Shown: piece after piece, positions 34,686 to 43,315 of the stretch
Numbering within the stretch: position 1 is the stretch's first letter
Layout of the letters: the number at the start of each line of letters is the position of its first letter
Origin: CAVQRB01 sp963715055
GTDB taxonomy: Bacteria > Pseudomonadota > Alphaproteobacteria > Rhodobacterales > Rhodobacteraceae
DNA: 64,000 bases
Assembly (NCBI GenBank): GCA_963715055.1
Contig: CAVQRB010000012.1
Coordinates: 1-64,000 of the forward strand
Reading direction: 5' to 3'
The notes under the pieces: generated by a model
The model's input: the letters and a program-made list of their open reading frames with translations, nothing else
Databases searched by the model: none
Told to the model about the DNA's origin: nothing
Translations under genes and position numbers: made by a program

Positions 34686-34839
34686 GACCCGTCCCCCCGG
34701 CATGTTCCAGCCTAAAGACTATATCTGCATGATGAGGGAAAACCAAAGCAATTTCTGACGTGCGCACGTCAGAAAATTGAATACTTTCCGGCTCAGGTGT
34801 GCAAGCATGCCGCATCAACGCATGTGTGGGGAGGACACT

Positions 34840-35883
34840 ATGGCGACAAACACATACCCGAAATTGCATAATGCCATGTGGCCAGGACTGGTCGGCAAAG
34901 GCGAAGAAGAGCCGCCGATCAGCCTTGACAGGATGCTGGACCTGACCGAGGCCGCAGAAGTGGATGGCGTGAAATTCGATGGCGTCGATCTGTTTCTGGC
35001 GGACCCGCATACGCCCATCGACGCGGATGACGACACCATCAAGGCATTGGCGGACAACGTCGGGCGGCGCGGCCTCAAGATCGGATCCGCGGTCGCACCG
35101 GTCTGGCCGCCTGTGGGGGGCGGATCGGCCATGGATGAAGGCGAAGGGCGCGCGGCCTTCCTGAACGCAGTGCGCCGGTCCTGCCATATCATGGGCCGTT
35201 TGCGCGATCTGGGCGTACGCGACGGTGGCGTGATCCGGGTGGACACCGCGACGGATGTGGCAAGCTGGGCGAAAGATCCCGCCGGCAACACGGCCAAAAT
35301 GGCCGAAACCATGCGGCAGGCCTGCGACATTGCCGCGGACAGTGGCGAGAAACTTGCCGCCGAAGGGGAAATCTGCTGGGGCGGAATGCACAGCTGGAAA
35401 CACATGCTGAACCTGCTCGAGGCGGTGGACCGCCCCGGCACCTTCGGGTTCCAGGCGGATATGGCGCATACGATGCTTTATGCGCTCGGCTACAACGCGC
35501 CAGAGCACCGCCTGCTGCCCGAAGGCTACGACTGGAAGGACCCGGCAGAGCTGGACAAGGCCATCAAGACCATCACGGATGCCCTGCGCCCATGGACGAT
35601 CGACTTCCATGTCGCACAGAACGACGGGACGGTGCATGGCAGCGGCAGTCACGACAAGACAGGTCGGCACTGCATGGCAACGGATCCGAAGGGCAAGCTC
35701 GACATAGTCAAACATGCAGGCTTCTGGCTCGACAATCCGGATGGCACACCAACGAAAGCGATGCGGCACATCTGCTGGGATGGCTGCATGTTCCCCAACG
35801 CGGTGCTGGAAGATCAGCAGACATGGAACGACATTCTGGCCACGATGATCCGCGTCCGCGACGCCCATGGCTGGCAAGCATAA
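34840..35883 (+). CDS. TIM-barrel sugar isomerase/epimerase-like protein
   Basis: A 347-residue soluble protein with the repeating strand pattern of the xylose-isomerase-like barrel. It includes Lys-Phe-Asp-Gly-Val-Asp-Leu-Phe, Glu-Gly-Glu-Ile-Cys-Trp-Gly-Gly, Gln-Ala-Asp-Met-Ala-His-Thr and Ile-Asp-Phe-His-Val-Ala-Gln-Asn, which supply Glu, Asp and His ligands. GGGGAGG precedes the ATG. The next gene, an oxidoreductase, starts 10 bp downstream, repeating the isomerase plus Gfo/Idh pairing seen at 27559-29771. Confidence 0.82.
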   Translation: MATNTYPKLHNAMWPGLVGKGEEEPPISLDRMLDLTEAAEVDGVKFDGVDLFLADPHTPIDADDDTIKALADNVGRRGLKIGSAVAPVWPPVGGGSAMDEGEGRAAFLNAVRRSCHIMGRLRDLGVRDGGVIRVDTATDVASWAKDPAGNTAKMAETMRQACDIAADSGEKLAAEGEICWGGMHSWKHMLNLLEAVDRPGTFGFQADMAHTMLYALGYNAPEHRLLPEGYDWKDPAELDKAIKTITDALRPWTIDFHVAQNDGTVHGSGSHDKTGRHCMATDPKGKLDIVKHAGFWLDNPDGTPTKAMRHICWDGCMFPNAVLEDQQTWNDILATMIRVRDAHGWQA

Positions 35884-35893
35884 GGAGGCTCGC

Positions 35894-37030
35894 ATGACAA
35901 AACCGAAACTGAGAATTGGCATGGTAGGCTACGGATTCATGGGGCGCACCCATTCCAACGCCTTTCTGACGGCGCCACGGTTTTTCGACCTGCCCCGGCA
36001 GCCGGAACTGACCGCGATCTGCGCCCGCGACCGAGGCCGCGCCGAAGCCTTCGCCCAGAACTGGGGCTACGGATCGGTCGAGACCGACTGGAAGGCGCTC
36101 GTCGCGCGCGATGATATCGATCTGATCGACATTGCCGCCCCGAACGACACGCATATGGAAATCGCAATTGCCGCCGCGCAGGCGGGAAAGATGGTCATGT
36201 GTGAAAAGCCCCTGGGTCGCTCCAGCGCGGAAAGCCAGAAGATGGTGGACGCGGTCGAGAAAGCGGGCGTGGCCAATATGGTCTGGTACAATTACCGGCG
36301 CATCCCTGCGGTTTCACTGGCCAAGCAGCTGATCGACGATGGCCAGCTTGGGCGCATCTTCCATTACCGCGCCAAGTTCCTCCAGGACTGGACGATTTCG
36401 GCCGATCTGCCGCAGGGCGGTGAAGGGCTTTGGCGCCTCGACAAGGCGGTGGCAGGCAGCGGCGTGACGGGTGATTTGCTTGCACATTGCATCGACACGG
36501 CCATGTGGTTGAACGGTGGCATCGACAAGGTCACGGCCATGACCGAAACCTTCGTCAAGGAGCGGGCACATACGCTCACCGGCAAGGTCGAACCGGTGGG
36601 TATCGATGACGCCTGCGCCTTCTTGGGTCGGTTCTCGAACGGCTCGCTTGCGACCTTCGAATCCACGCGTTACGCGCGCGGGCACAAGGCGCTTTATACG
36701 CTGGAGATCAACGGGGAGCATGGGTCGATCTTCTGGGACCTGCACGACCTACACCGGCTGGAGTATTTCGATCACCGCGATGAGGGCCTCACGCGCGGCT
36801 GGCGGTCGGTACACGTGACAGACGGCGATCATCCCTACATGGACAAATGGTGGGTGCCGGGTCTGTCGATCGGCTACGACGAGAGTTTCACGCATCAGGC
36901 GGCGGACTTCATCATGGGGCTCGACGGCAAGGCAGCCGCACCGACCTTTGCGGATGCGTTGAAGACCGACAAGGTGACGGATGCGGTCCTGAAATCCGCC
37001 GAAACCGGGCGATGGGAAACCGCAACCTGA
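35894..37030 (+). CDS. Gfo/Idh/MocA-family oxidoreductase
   Basis: A 378-residue NAD(P)-dependent dehydrogenase. It starts with Gly-Met-Val-Gly-Tyr-Gly-Phe-Met-Gly-Arg-Thr-His-Ser, carries the catalytic Met-Cys-Glu-Lys-Pro-Leu-Gly motif (about residue 102), and has the Gly-Asp-Leu-Leu-Ala-His-Cys-Ile-Asp segment of the substrate domain. AAGGAGG lies just before the ATG. With the preceding isomerase it forms a two-gene unit divergent from the epimerase-SDR-aldolase operon. Confidence 0.92.
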   Translation: MTKPKLRIGMVGYGFMGRTHSNAFLTAPRFFDLPRQPELTAICARDRGRAEAFAQNWGYGSVETDWKALVARDDIDLIDIAAPNDTHMEIAIAAAQAGKMVMCEKPLGRSSAESQKMVDAVEKAGVANMVWYNYRRIPAVSLAKQLIDDGQLGRIFHYRAKFLQDWTISADLPQGGEGLWRLDKAVAGSGVTGDLLAHCIDTAMWLNGGIDKVTAMTETFVKERAHTLTGKVEPVGIDDACAFLGRFSNGSLATFESTRYARGHKALYTLEINGEHGSIFWDLHDLHRLEYFDHRDEGLTRGWRSVHVTDGDHPYMDKWWVPGLSIGYDESFTHQAADFIMGLDGKAAAPTFADALKTDKVTDAVLKSAETGRWETAT

Positions 37031-37054
37031 GCGTCACAGCCAATAATCGTGCTG

Positions 37055-37077
37055 CATAGGCCCCCGGTTGGCCTATG
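37055..37077 (+). terminator. hairpin after the oxidoreductase
   Basis: CATAGGCC (37055-37062) and GGCCTATG (37070-37077) form a perfect 8-bp stem with a 7-nt loop, 25 bp after the stop at 37030. No T-run follows, so it may slow or stabilise rather than terminate on its own. Confidence 0.5.
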
Positions 37078-37131
37078 CGCATCGCGCCCTATATCGACGG
37101 ATACGAACGATATTTGGATGCGGAGATGGCC

Positions 37132-37684
37132 ATGAGAAAACTACGCGCAACCGCCTTGGTTGCCGGCATGCTTTTTGAACTCCCCGGTTCTTGCGGAGTA
37201 TTTTGATCTGGAAACCTTCGAGGGCGGTGCAGAACAGCGGTGGGAGTTCATCACGGATGGCGTGATGGGCGGCGTCTCCGAAGGCAGCGCCGTCATAGGC
37301 ATCATCGATGGCGATCCCGGCATCCGACTGACCGGCACTGTGAGCACAAGGAACAATGGTGGCTTCCTTCAGGCCCGACGCATGCTACCGGATGGTCTGC
37401 CGGACGATACCGAAGGTTTCGTGCTGGATCTGCGCGGCAACGGCCAGACCTATTATGTTTTTCTCCGGACGAGGGAGATGACCCGTCCCTGGTATTACTA
37501 CAACGCGGGTTTTGAGGCGAAACCCTCCTGGCAGACCGTCCGCCTCCCGCTGAACGCGTTCAAAAGATCCCATGCGCATCTCGCCGAGGAGATCTCACCT
37601 GCGGAGATCATCAGCATCGGGTTGTTCGCCTATGGGCAGGACTTTGACGCGGATCTGATGGTGCGCAAGATCAGCCTGTACTAG
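37132..37684 (+). pseudogene. CIA30-domain secreted protein, frameshifted in its signal peptide
   Basis: Two frames together make one gene. The first (ATG 37132) encodes Met-Arg-Lys-Leu-Arg-Ala-Thr-Ala-Leu-Val-Ala-Gly-Met-Leu and soon stops. The second carries the rest: Pro-Val-Leu-Ala, then a domain with Trp-Glu-Phe-Ile-Thr-Asp-Gly-Val-Met-Gly-Gly-Val-Ser, typical of CIA30 (NADH:ubiquinone intermediate-associated) domains, through a normal C-terminus at TAG 37684. Removing one T from the T5 run at 37172-37176 restores a textbook signal peptide. Either a recent inactivation, a switchable homopolymer or a sequencing error. It converges with and overlaps the cupin gene by 4 bp. Confidence 0.75.
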
Positions 37685-38088
37685 CGCCGCGCCCGCAAGT
37701 CCTTCCAGGGGCTTTCCTCCGCCACATCGACCAGTTCGTAGCCTGCATTACCGACACAAGGCCCAAGAATCGCCAGCAGCTGCGCTTGCTCGTCGCCGAC
37801 ATTGAAACTTGCGTGCACCACATCTGCACCAATGAAGACGCTGTCGCCCGGGCCCAGAATGCGTTTCTCCTGATCGAGCCACTGCTCGACCCTGCCTGAC
37901 ATGACGTAGATCACCTCTTCCTGATCGGGGTGTTTGTGGAAGTCATGCCCCTCGCCGGGGGAAATGCTGACCTCGATCACCGTCAGGTTCCGTGCACCCG
38001 TTGCCGGCGGGCTGCTCATCCATCGCAGTTTGCCCCAGGCCAGCTCTTCCGCCGGCGTCTCACGTGACATCATGAAAGTTCCGCTCAT
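37681..38088 (-). CDS. cupin-domain protein
   Basis: A 135-residue single-cupin protein. Motif 1 is Gly-His-Asp-Phe-His-Lys-His-Pro ... Glu-Glu-Val-Ile-Tyr-Val-Met-Ser-Gly, and motif 2 is Gly-Asp-Ser-Val-Phe-Ile-Gly ... His-Ala-Ser-Phe-Asn, giving the usual His/His/Glu/His metal site. It may be an isomerase or a sensor for the sugar being degraded. It is the last gene of the long minus-strand transport and catabolism operon, 3 bp after the preceding stop; AAGG precedes the ATG. Confidence 0.88.
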   Translation of the reverse strand: MSGTFMMSRETPAEELAWGKLRWMSSPPATGARNLTVIEVSISPGEGHDFHKHPDQEEVIYVMSGRVEQWLDQEKRILGPGDSVFIGADVVHASFNVGDEQAQLLAILGPCVGNAGYELVDVAEESPWKDLRARR

Positions 38089-38091
38089 GCT

Positions 38092-38925
38092 CTACACCTT
38101 CCCTATATCGACGAAAGCCTGCATCTGCGCGGTCAGTGCCTTCTCGCTCGGCAAGCGCTCCATTGAACTGGCGCCGTAAAAGCCATGGCATCCCGTGCTG
38201 CGATCCAGCACGAAGGCCGCATCTTCCGGCATGGAAATCGGCCCTCCGTGGCAGAGCACGATCACATCTTCACGCACCTGCCGGGCTGCATCGATGATGG
38301 CATCGATGGCGGGCACGCAGTCTTCGAGCGAGAGGGCCGTACCCGCGCCGATGTCCCCGCCCGTGGTCAGACCCATGTGGGCGACAACGACATCCGCGCC
38401 CGCTTCGGTCATTGCGACCGCTTCATCAGGGTTGAACACATAAGGGGTCGTGAGCATGTCGCGCGCATGGGCCGCGCGGATCAGATCGACCTCCAGCCCA
38501 TATCCCATGCCGGTTTCCTCGAGATTTGCGCGGAACATGCCATCGATGAGACCGACGGTCGGGAAATTCTGCACCCCGGAAAAGCCTAAGGCGATCAGAT
38601 CGTCCAGAAACTTGTCGCGCAGCATGAAAGGGTCGGTGCCGTTCACCCCCGCCAATACAGGCGTATCCTTCACCACGGGCAGAACTTCGCGCGCCATGTC
38701 GACGACGATCTCGTTTGCGTTGCCATAGGCGAGCAGACCCGCAAGCGAGCCGCGCCCCGCCATCCGGTAGCGCCCGGAGTTGTAGATCACGATCAGATCG
38801 ACGCCACCCGCCTCTTCGCAGCGCGCAGAGAGGCCCGTCCCGGCGCCGCCGCCGATGATCGGGCGACCGGCCTCGATCTTGGCGCGCAAGCGGGCGAGAA
38901 TGGTGCTGCGGGGGATACGTGGCAT
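38092..38925 (-). CDS. PEP-hydrolase-like TIM-barrel protein (PF09370 type)
   Basis: A 277-residue barrel resembling the phosphoenolpyruvate-hydrolase/TIM-barrel signal protein family. Segments include Gly-Gly-Gly-Ala-Gly-Thr-Gly-Leu-Ser-Ala, Asp-Leu-Ile-Val-Ile-Tyr-Asn-Ser-Gly-Arg, and Gly-Val-Asn-Gly-Thr-Asp-Pro-Phe. Related domains occur next to, or fused with, Tm-1-like proteins, exactly as here (the start overlaps the Tm-1-like stop, TGATG). The true reaction is not established. ATG at 38925 chosen over an adjoining TTG. Confidence 0.85.
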   Translation of the reverse strand: MPRIPRSTILARLRAKIEAGRPIIGGGAGTGLSARCEEAGGVDLIVIYNSGRYRMAGRGSLAGLLAYGNANEIVVDMAREVLPVVKDTPVLAGVNGTDPFMLRDKFLDDLIALGFSGVQNFPTVGLIDGMFRANLEETGMGYGLEVDLIRAAHARDMLTTPYVFNPDEAVAMTEAGADVVVAHMGLTTGGDIGAGTALSLEDCVPAIDAIIDAARQVREDVIVLCHGGPISMPEDAAFVLDRSTGCHGFYGASSMERLPSEKALTAQMQAFVDIGKV

Positions 38926-40133
38926 CAAAGGCCTCCGGCTATGCTGTGGAATTCGGAGAAAGCGACGTCGGCGAATTCGGACGTATTGATGTTGTGCGGC
39001 ACACGTATCACCCGGCGCGCGTCGGAGAGTTGCACATGAGCCTCGATTGCATCGAAGAGCGCTGCATCCGCCTCCGGATCGTGGAACGGTTGACCCGGTG
39101 CGTCAAGGGCGCTCACGCCGCCTTCCGGGATCAGAAAGCGCACCGGGCCAGCCATCCGGTTGAGGCGGCCCGCGATCCATTCCCCGAAGCTCCGGTTTTC
39201 CTCTGGCGACGTGCGCATGAGCGTGACCTGCGGATTGTGGACATGAAAGAGCCGCCCCTCGAACGCCCTTGGCACCGTGTCGCGCGGCCCGAAATTGACC
39301 ATGTCGAGCGCTCCGCAAGACCCGACATAGGGCACCTTTTTCCGGATCACCGCGCCCATGCGGTCGTCGGTTGCGGGAAATATGCCACCGACCAGCATGT
39401 CGGCCACCTCGGTCGTCGTGAGGTCGATCACCGCGCCGATCATCCCGGCGTCCACCAGATGTTCCATCGACTGACCGCCGGTGCCGGTCGCGTGGAAAAC
39501 GATTGCATCGCGGTCTGGAGCCAATGCCTGCGCGATGCGAGAGACAGAATGCGTCGTCACCCCGAACATCGTCAAGCCGACGGCGGGGCGCTGATCCTCG
39601 CCCGGCAACCCGGCGGCATGCTGCATCATCCCTGCCATGGCGTGCGCCGCATTGCCCAGAATCCGGCTGGAGATGCGGTTGATCCCCTGAATATCGGCAA
39701 CGGAGTAGACCATGTTGATATCGCTCGCCCCGATGTATCCTGCGACATTGCCGCTGGCGACAGTAGAAACCAGCACCTTGGGCAGACCTATGGCCAAGGC
39801 GCGCATCGCCGGGGCCACCAGCGCCGTGCCACCGGAGCCGCCCGCGCCGATCATGCCGCCGATCCAATCCGCTTGACGCACATAGGCCTCAAAGGCCCGC
39901 GCCATTGCCGCGATTGCCGCGCCCCGATCAGTGTTCTTCATGACCGCGGCGGCACCGTCGGGGTGATGATCCGCAACCTGAGCCGCCGAGACATCCGTTT
40001 TGCCGCGCGGACCGGAACCTGTGCTCAGGTCAATGGTGCGGACGTTCACCCCGGCGTCGCGCAGACGGTCCGCGATAAATGTCAGTTCCTCAGCCTTGGT
40101 ATCAAAGGTACCGGCGACAGCGACGAAGGTCAC
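38925..40133 (-). CDS. Tm-1-like ATP-binding domain protein (UPF0261)
   Basis: A 402-residue protein of the UPF0261/Tm-1-like family, which has an N-terminal Rossmann-like and a C-terminal ATP-binding part. Visible hallmarks are Gly-Thr-Phe-Asp-Thr-Lys-Ala-Glu-Glu-Leu at the start, Gly-Ala-Gly-Gly-Ser-Gly-Gly-Thr, and Ala-Thr-Gly-Thr-Gly-Gly-Gln-Ser-Met-Glu. Plant Tm-1 inhibits a viral replicase; the bacterial role is unknown and here is probably metabolic. GTG at 40133 overlaps the kinase stop (GTGA); longer openings lack family sequence. Confidence 0.87.
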   Translation of the reverse strand: MTFVAVAGTFDTKAEELTFIADRLRDAGVNVRTIDLSTGSGPRGKTDVSAAQVADHHPDGAAAVMKNTDRGAAIAAMARAFEAYVRQADWIGGMIGAGGSGGTALVAPAMRALAIGLPKVLVSTVASGNVAGYIGASDINMVYSVADIQGINRISSRILGNAAHAMAGMMQHAAGLPGEDQRPAVGLTMFGVTTHSVSRIAQALAPDRDAIVFHATGTGGQSMEHLVDAGMIGAVIDLTTTEVADMLVGGIFPATDDRMGAVIRKKVPYVGSCGALDMVNFGPRDTVPRAFEGRLFHVHNPQVTLMRTSPEENRSFGEWIAGRLNRMAGPVRFLIPEGGVSALDAPGQPFHDPEADAALFDAIEAHVQLSDARRVIRVPHNINTSEFADVAFSEFHSIAGGL

Positions 40134-41074
40134 GCCGCCCGCCACGCCGCCATCGCCGCTTCGGTCTGCGCGCGGTCGATGATGCCTGCGTCCGAGCCGA
40201 GGCCCGAAGCAACCAGAGAGGCAGCCGCCGTGCCAAGATGCCCGCATTCAAGCAAGGATCGGTTGTCCGCCAATCCCGCGATGAAACCTGCCGTATAGGC
40301 ATCGCCGCAACCGGTCGTATCCACGACTTCGATCGCATAGGCCGGTACATGAACCCGGTCGTCGCCATCGGCGATGATCGAGCCTTCGGCGCCCATGGTG
40401 AGCACGCAGCACTTCACGCCACGGCTCTGGAAAAAGTGTATGTTTGCCTCCACACCGGCGACCCCGGAAAGGATCTCCGCCTCTTCGATGGACGGAACGA
40501 AATAGTCGATATGGGGCAGCAGAGGCTCCACGAATTCCCACGTGTCAGGCCCGGCACCGACCAGATCCCAGGTCGTGACGCAGCCCGCTTGCTGCGCGGC
40601 CTGCAGCAAGCGCCGTGAAGGCTCGCCGTCCATTTTCGCAAGCAGACCGGTTCCCCCCAGATGCAGGAAACGGCAATCCAGCACATCAGGCAGAATGTCG
40701 GGCGCGACATCGAAATGATCCGAAGCGCCCCTGCAATGCAACGCCGGGCGTTCGCCGTTCGCCCTGACATTGAGAATGGTGGCGGAGGTTTCCACCCCTT
40801 CGATCTGTCGCATCAACCGGCAGTCGATCCCGACCTTCTGCATGTGATTGAGCACGAAATCGGCTTTCTCATCATCCCCCACCGCGCCAACGGCCTGACA
40901 GTTCAGGCCGAGCTTGGCCAGATCCACGACCGTGCCGCCTGCCGTACCGGCAACGGTCAGGCGGATCTCATCGATGAACTCCACATTGCCGCCGGGGGGA
41001 ATGCGCTCGACCGGTCGGCCCAGAACATCGAGGATATAGAGGCCCACCACGCTGACATCGAATTTTCGACTCAC
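40130..41074 (-). CDS. PfkB-family carbohydrate kinase
   Basis: A 314-residue ribokinase-type kinase. It has the N-terminal Gly-Gly signature region (Val-Ala-Gly-Thr-Ala-Gly-Gly-Thr-Val-Val-Asp) and PfkB motif 2 with the catalytic base in Asp-Thr-Thr-Gly-Cys-Gly-Asp-Ala-Tyr-Thr-Ala-Gly-Phe. It should phosphorylate the imported sugar or an intermediate. GTG at 41074 overlaps the stop of the small membrane protein (GTGA). In an operon with an ABC importer and the Tm-1-like/PEP-hydrolase pair. Confidence 0.9.
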   Translation of the reverse strand: MSRKFDVSVVGLYILDVLGRPVERIPPGGNVEFIDEIRLTVAGTAGGTVVDLAKLGLNCQAVGAVGDDEKADFVLNHMQKVGIDCRLMRQIEGVETSATILNVRANGERPALHCRGASDHFDVAPDILPDVLDCRFLHLGGTGLLAKMDGEPSRRLLQAAQQAGCVTTWDLVGAGPDTWEFVEPLLPHIDYFVPSIEEAEILSGVAGVEANIHFFQSRGVKCCVLTMGAEGSIIADGDDRVHVPAYAIEVVDTTGCGDAYTAGFIAGLADNRSLLECGHLGTAAASLVASGLGSDAGIIDRAQTEAAMAAWRAA

Positions 41075-41358
41075 CTCAGGGTCTCCAGATATCCGACATA
41101 CAAGAATGCCGTCCCGATCCCGAGGGCCGCCGCCGCGGCCAGCACGATCAACACGATCAACGCCACGTTCAAGAGCTTTCGGGCCGGAACGCCTTCCCGG
41201 CAAAAGGGCACGAGATTGAACACCAGCGCGCCGATCACCACCGTGACGCAGCCAATCGAAAAGAGCGTGAGCGAAAACGGCTGGAAGATCGCCAGTATGG
41301 ACAGGACGCATAGCCCGATGATGAGACGTTCGACCAGCTTTGCCTGAGATGCTGTCAT
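41071..41358 (-). CDS. small membrane protein of the carbohydrate ABC operon
   Basis: A 95-residue protein with two or three hydrophobic segments (about residues 12-25, 27-46 and 62-84). It begins Met-Thr-Ala-Ser-Gln-Ala-Lys and overlaps genes on both sides by four bases. Small membrane proteins of this size accompany some rhizobial-type glycerol/sugar ABC importers with two ATPases; an accessory transport role is likely but unproven. Longer in-frame openings are shadows of the ATPase gene. Confidence 0.7.
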   Translation of the reverse strand: MTASQAKLVERLIIGLCVLSILAIFQPFSLTLFSIGCVTVVIGALVFNLVPFCREGVPARKLLNVALIVLIVLAAAAALGIGTAFLYVGYLETLR

Positions 41359-42449
41359 TGGGTCCTCAACACTTGTTGGTCTTCGGTAAACACATGGGTA
41401 ACGCCGGGCGGGAAGCGCGTATGCACGCGATCTCCTTCCGCATGCGGCACCCGCCAATCGGTCACCAGCCGCAATTCCTGATGACCATCCTTGAGATGGA
41501 TCAGCGTTTCCGCGCCCATGGGCTCCACCATGTCGATCACCGTCGAGAGCCCATCGTCGGCGGACTCCCTGCTGATCTCCAGATTGCGAGGGCGCACCCC
41601 CAGCGTGACTTGCGTGCCGGGTGCCAATTCCTGGATCCGGCCGTCAACCATGATGGTCATGCTTTGCCCGCCTTTTACGGAAAAGCTGGCCTTGCCGTCA
41701 CCATGCGTCGCCGTCAGCGTCGCGGGCAGCAGGTTCATCTGAGGGGTGCCGATAAAACCTGCCACGAAGAGATTGCTGGGCTTTTGAAACACATTATGCG
41801 GCGTATCGACCTGCTCCACCCGCCCGTCGCGCATGACGGCAATGCGGTCCGCCATCGTGAGCGCCTCGAGCTGGTCATGGGTCACGATCACGGTGGGGCG
41901 GCTGAGTTCCTGAAGGACCTCCTTGATCTCTCCACGCATTTCCTCGCGCAGTTGCACATCCAGACGGGACAGCGGCTCATCGAAGAGAAAACAGGTGGGG
42001 TCGCGAATGATCGACCGCCCGACGGCGACCCGCTGCTTTTCGCCTTCGGCCAGTTGCCCCGGAGTCCGCTTGAGGATTTTCCCCAACTGCAAGGTGTCCG
42101 ACACCCGTTTGACCCGCTGGCCGATCTCGGCGCCCGACAGCCCTTCCGCATAGAGCGGAAAGGCAAGGTTCTCCGCGACCGTAAGACTTGGATAAAGCGC
42201 GTAGAACTGGAACGACATGGCCACATTGCGCTCGCGAGGCGGCAGGTCGTTGACCCGCTTGCCCTGCAGCACGACATCGCCCTCGGTGGCATATTCCAAC
42301 CCGGCGATCATTCGCAGCGTGGTTGTCTTGCCGCAGCCCGATGGCCCCAGAAGGCACAGGACTTCGCCATCCCCAACGTCGAAGTTGATCGTGTCAACCG
42401 CGGTCAGGTCACCGAAGCGCTTGGTCAGGTTCTTGAGTTCTATCGTCAT
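41355..42449 (-). CDS. carbohydrate ABC transporter ATP-binding protein (MalK/UgpC type)
   Basis: A 364-residue ATPase with Walker A Gly-Pro-Ser-Gly-Cys-Gly-Lys-Thr-Thr, Q-loop, a signature region reading Leu-Ala-Glu-Gly-Glu-Lys-Gln-Arg, in which Ala-Glu replaces the usual Ser-Gly, Walker B Cys-Phe-Leu-Phe-Asp-Glu-Pro-Leu-Ser and switch His in Val-Thr-His-Asp-Gln. The C-terminal 120 residues form the OB-type regulatory domain of the CUT1 class (Leu-Gly-Val-Arg-Pro-Arg). It is one of two ATPases in the operon. The unusual signature is also seen in some two-ATPase glycerol-type importers. Confidence 0.9.
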   Translation of the reverse strand: MTIELKNLTKRFGDLTAVDTINFDVGDGEVLCLLGPSGCGKTTTLRMIAGLEYATEGDVVLQGKRVNDLPPRERNVAMSFQFYALYPSLTVAENLAFPLYAEGLSGAEIGQRVKRVSDTLQLGKILKRTPGQLAEGEKQRVAVGRSIIRDPTCFLFDEPLSRLDVQLREEMRGEIKEVLQELSRPTVIVTHDQLEALTMADRIAVMRDGRVEQVDTPHNVFQKPSNLFVAGFIGTPQMNLLPATLTATHGDGKASFSVKGGQSMTIMVDGRIQELAPGTQVTLGVRPRNLEISRESADDGLSTVIDMVEPMGAETLIHLKDGHQELRLVTDWRVPHAEGDRVHTRFPPGVTHVFTEDQQVLRTQ

Positions 42450-43315
42450 TTCTTCACCGTACCAAAGGTCACGCCGCGCAGTAGCTGGTTCTGCAGAAGG
42501 AACGTCACAAAGAAGATCGGCAGCAGGAAGAGCGTCACGATGGCCGCCAGCAGACCGTAATCCACACCGACTTCGCCGCCCAGGGTTCGCGCCATGGCGA
42601 CCGGAACCGTGCGGGTTTCGACGCCGGTCAGCAACAGCGCGAAGAGGAACTCGTTCCACGTCAGGATCAGGCCGAAGACGAAGGTGGCCGCCAAGCCAGC
42701 CAGAATCTGCGGGATGCAGAACTTGAAGAAAACCCGGCTTTCACTGGCCCCGTCCATGCGGGCGGCATCTTCGATTTCGGGGTTCAATTCGTCGAAGAAG
42801 CTCTTCACCAACCAGACCGAGAAGGGGATGTTGAAAGCGGTATAGAGCAGGATGATACCCCAGTAGCTGCCCGCGAGGCCGGTCAGCCGGAACATCAGGA
42901 AGATCGGAATGATCACCACGATCGGCGGCATCATGCGGGTGGTCAGAATGATGAAAAGATAGGTGTCGTTGCCGCGCAGCGGATAGCGGCTGAAGGCATA
43001 GGCCGCCAGCGTTCCGACGATCAGAGCCAGACCCACCGAGGTGCCCGCAATGAAGATCGAGTTGAAGAAATAGAGCGCCATGTCGGTGGACTGGCTGGTG
43101 CCGGTGGTGATCGAGGATCGGTAGAACACCGAAGTGAAGTTCTCCAGTGTCGGGGTGAAGAAGAGCTTTGGCGGAACCGCCAGGGCATCGGTTCTTGTCT
43201 TGAACGCGGTCAGGATGATCCAGAGCACGGGAGAGAAATAGATCAGCCCCACGAGGCCGGTGATCAAGGTGTATCCCCAGCCTGCCTTGCCGATTTCACG
43301 ATATGTGCGGGCCAT
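42446..43315 (-). CDS. carbohydrate ABC transporter permease (MalG-like)
   Basis: A 289-residue inner-membrane permease with six helices. The ATPase-coupling EAA loop reads Glu-Asp-Ala-Ala-Arg-Met-Asp-Gly-Ala-Ser, and the first helix (Phe-Ser-Pro-Val-Leu-Trp) and C-terminal end fit CUT1 MalG-type subunits. The start at 43315 overlaps the MalF-like stop (TGATG). A much longer open frame upstream is only the shadow of that gene. Confidence 0.92.
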   Translation of the reverse strand: MARTYREIGKAGWGYTLITGLVGLIYFSPVLWIILTAFKTRTDALAVPPKLFFTPTLENFTSVFYRSSITTGTSQSTDMALYFFNSIFIAGTSVGLALIVGTLAAYAFSRYPLRGNDTYLFIILTTRMMPPIVVIIPIFLMFRLTGLAGSYWGIILLYTAFNIPFSVWLVKSFFDELNPEIEDAARMDGASESRVFFKFCIPQILAGLAATFVFGLILTWNEFLFALLLTGVETRTVPVAMARTLGGEVGVDYGLLAAIVTLFLLPIFFVTFLLQNQLLRGVTFGTVKK

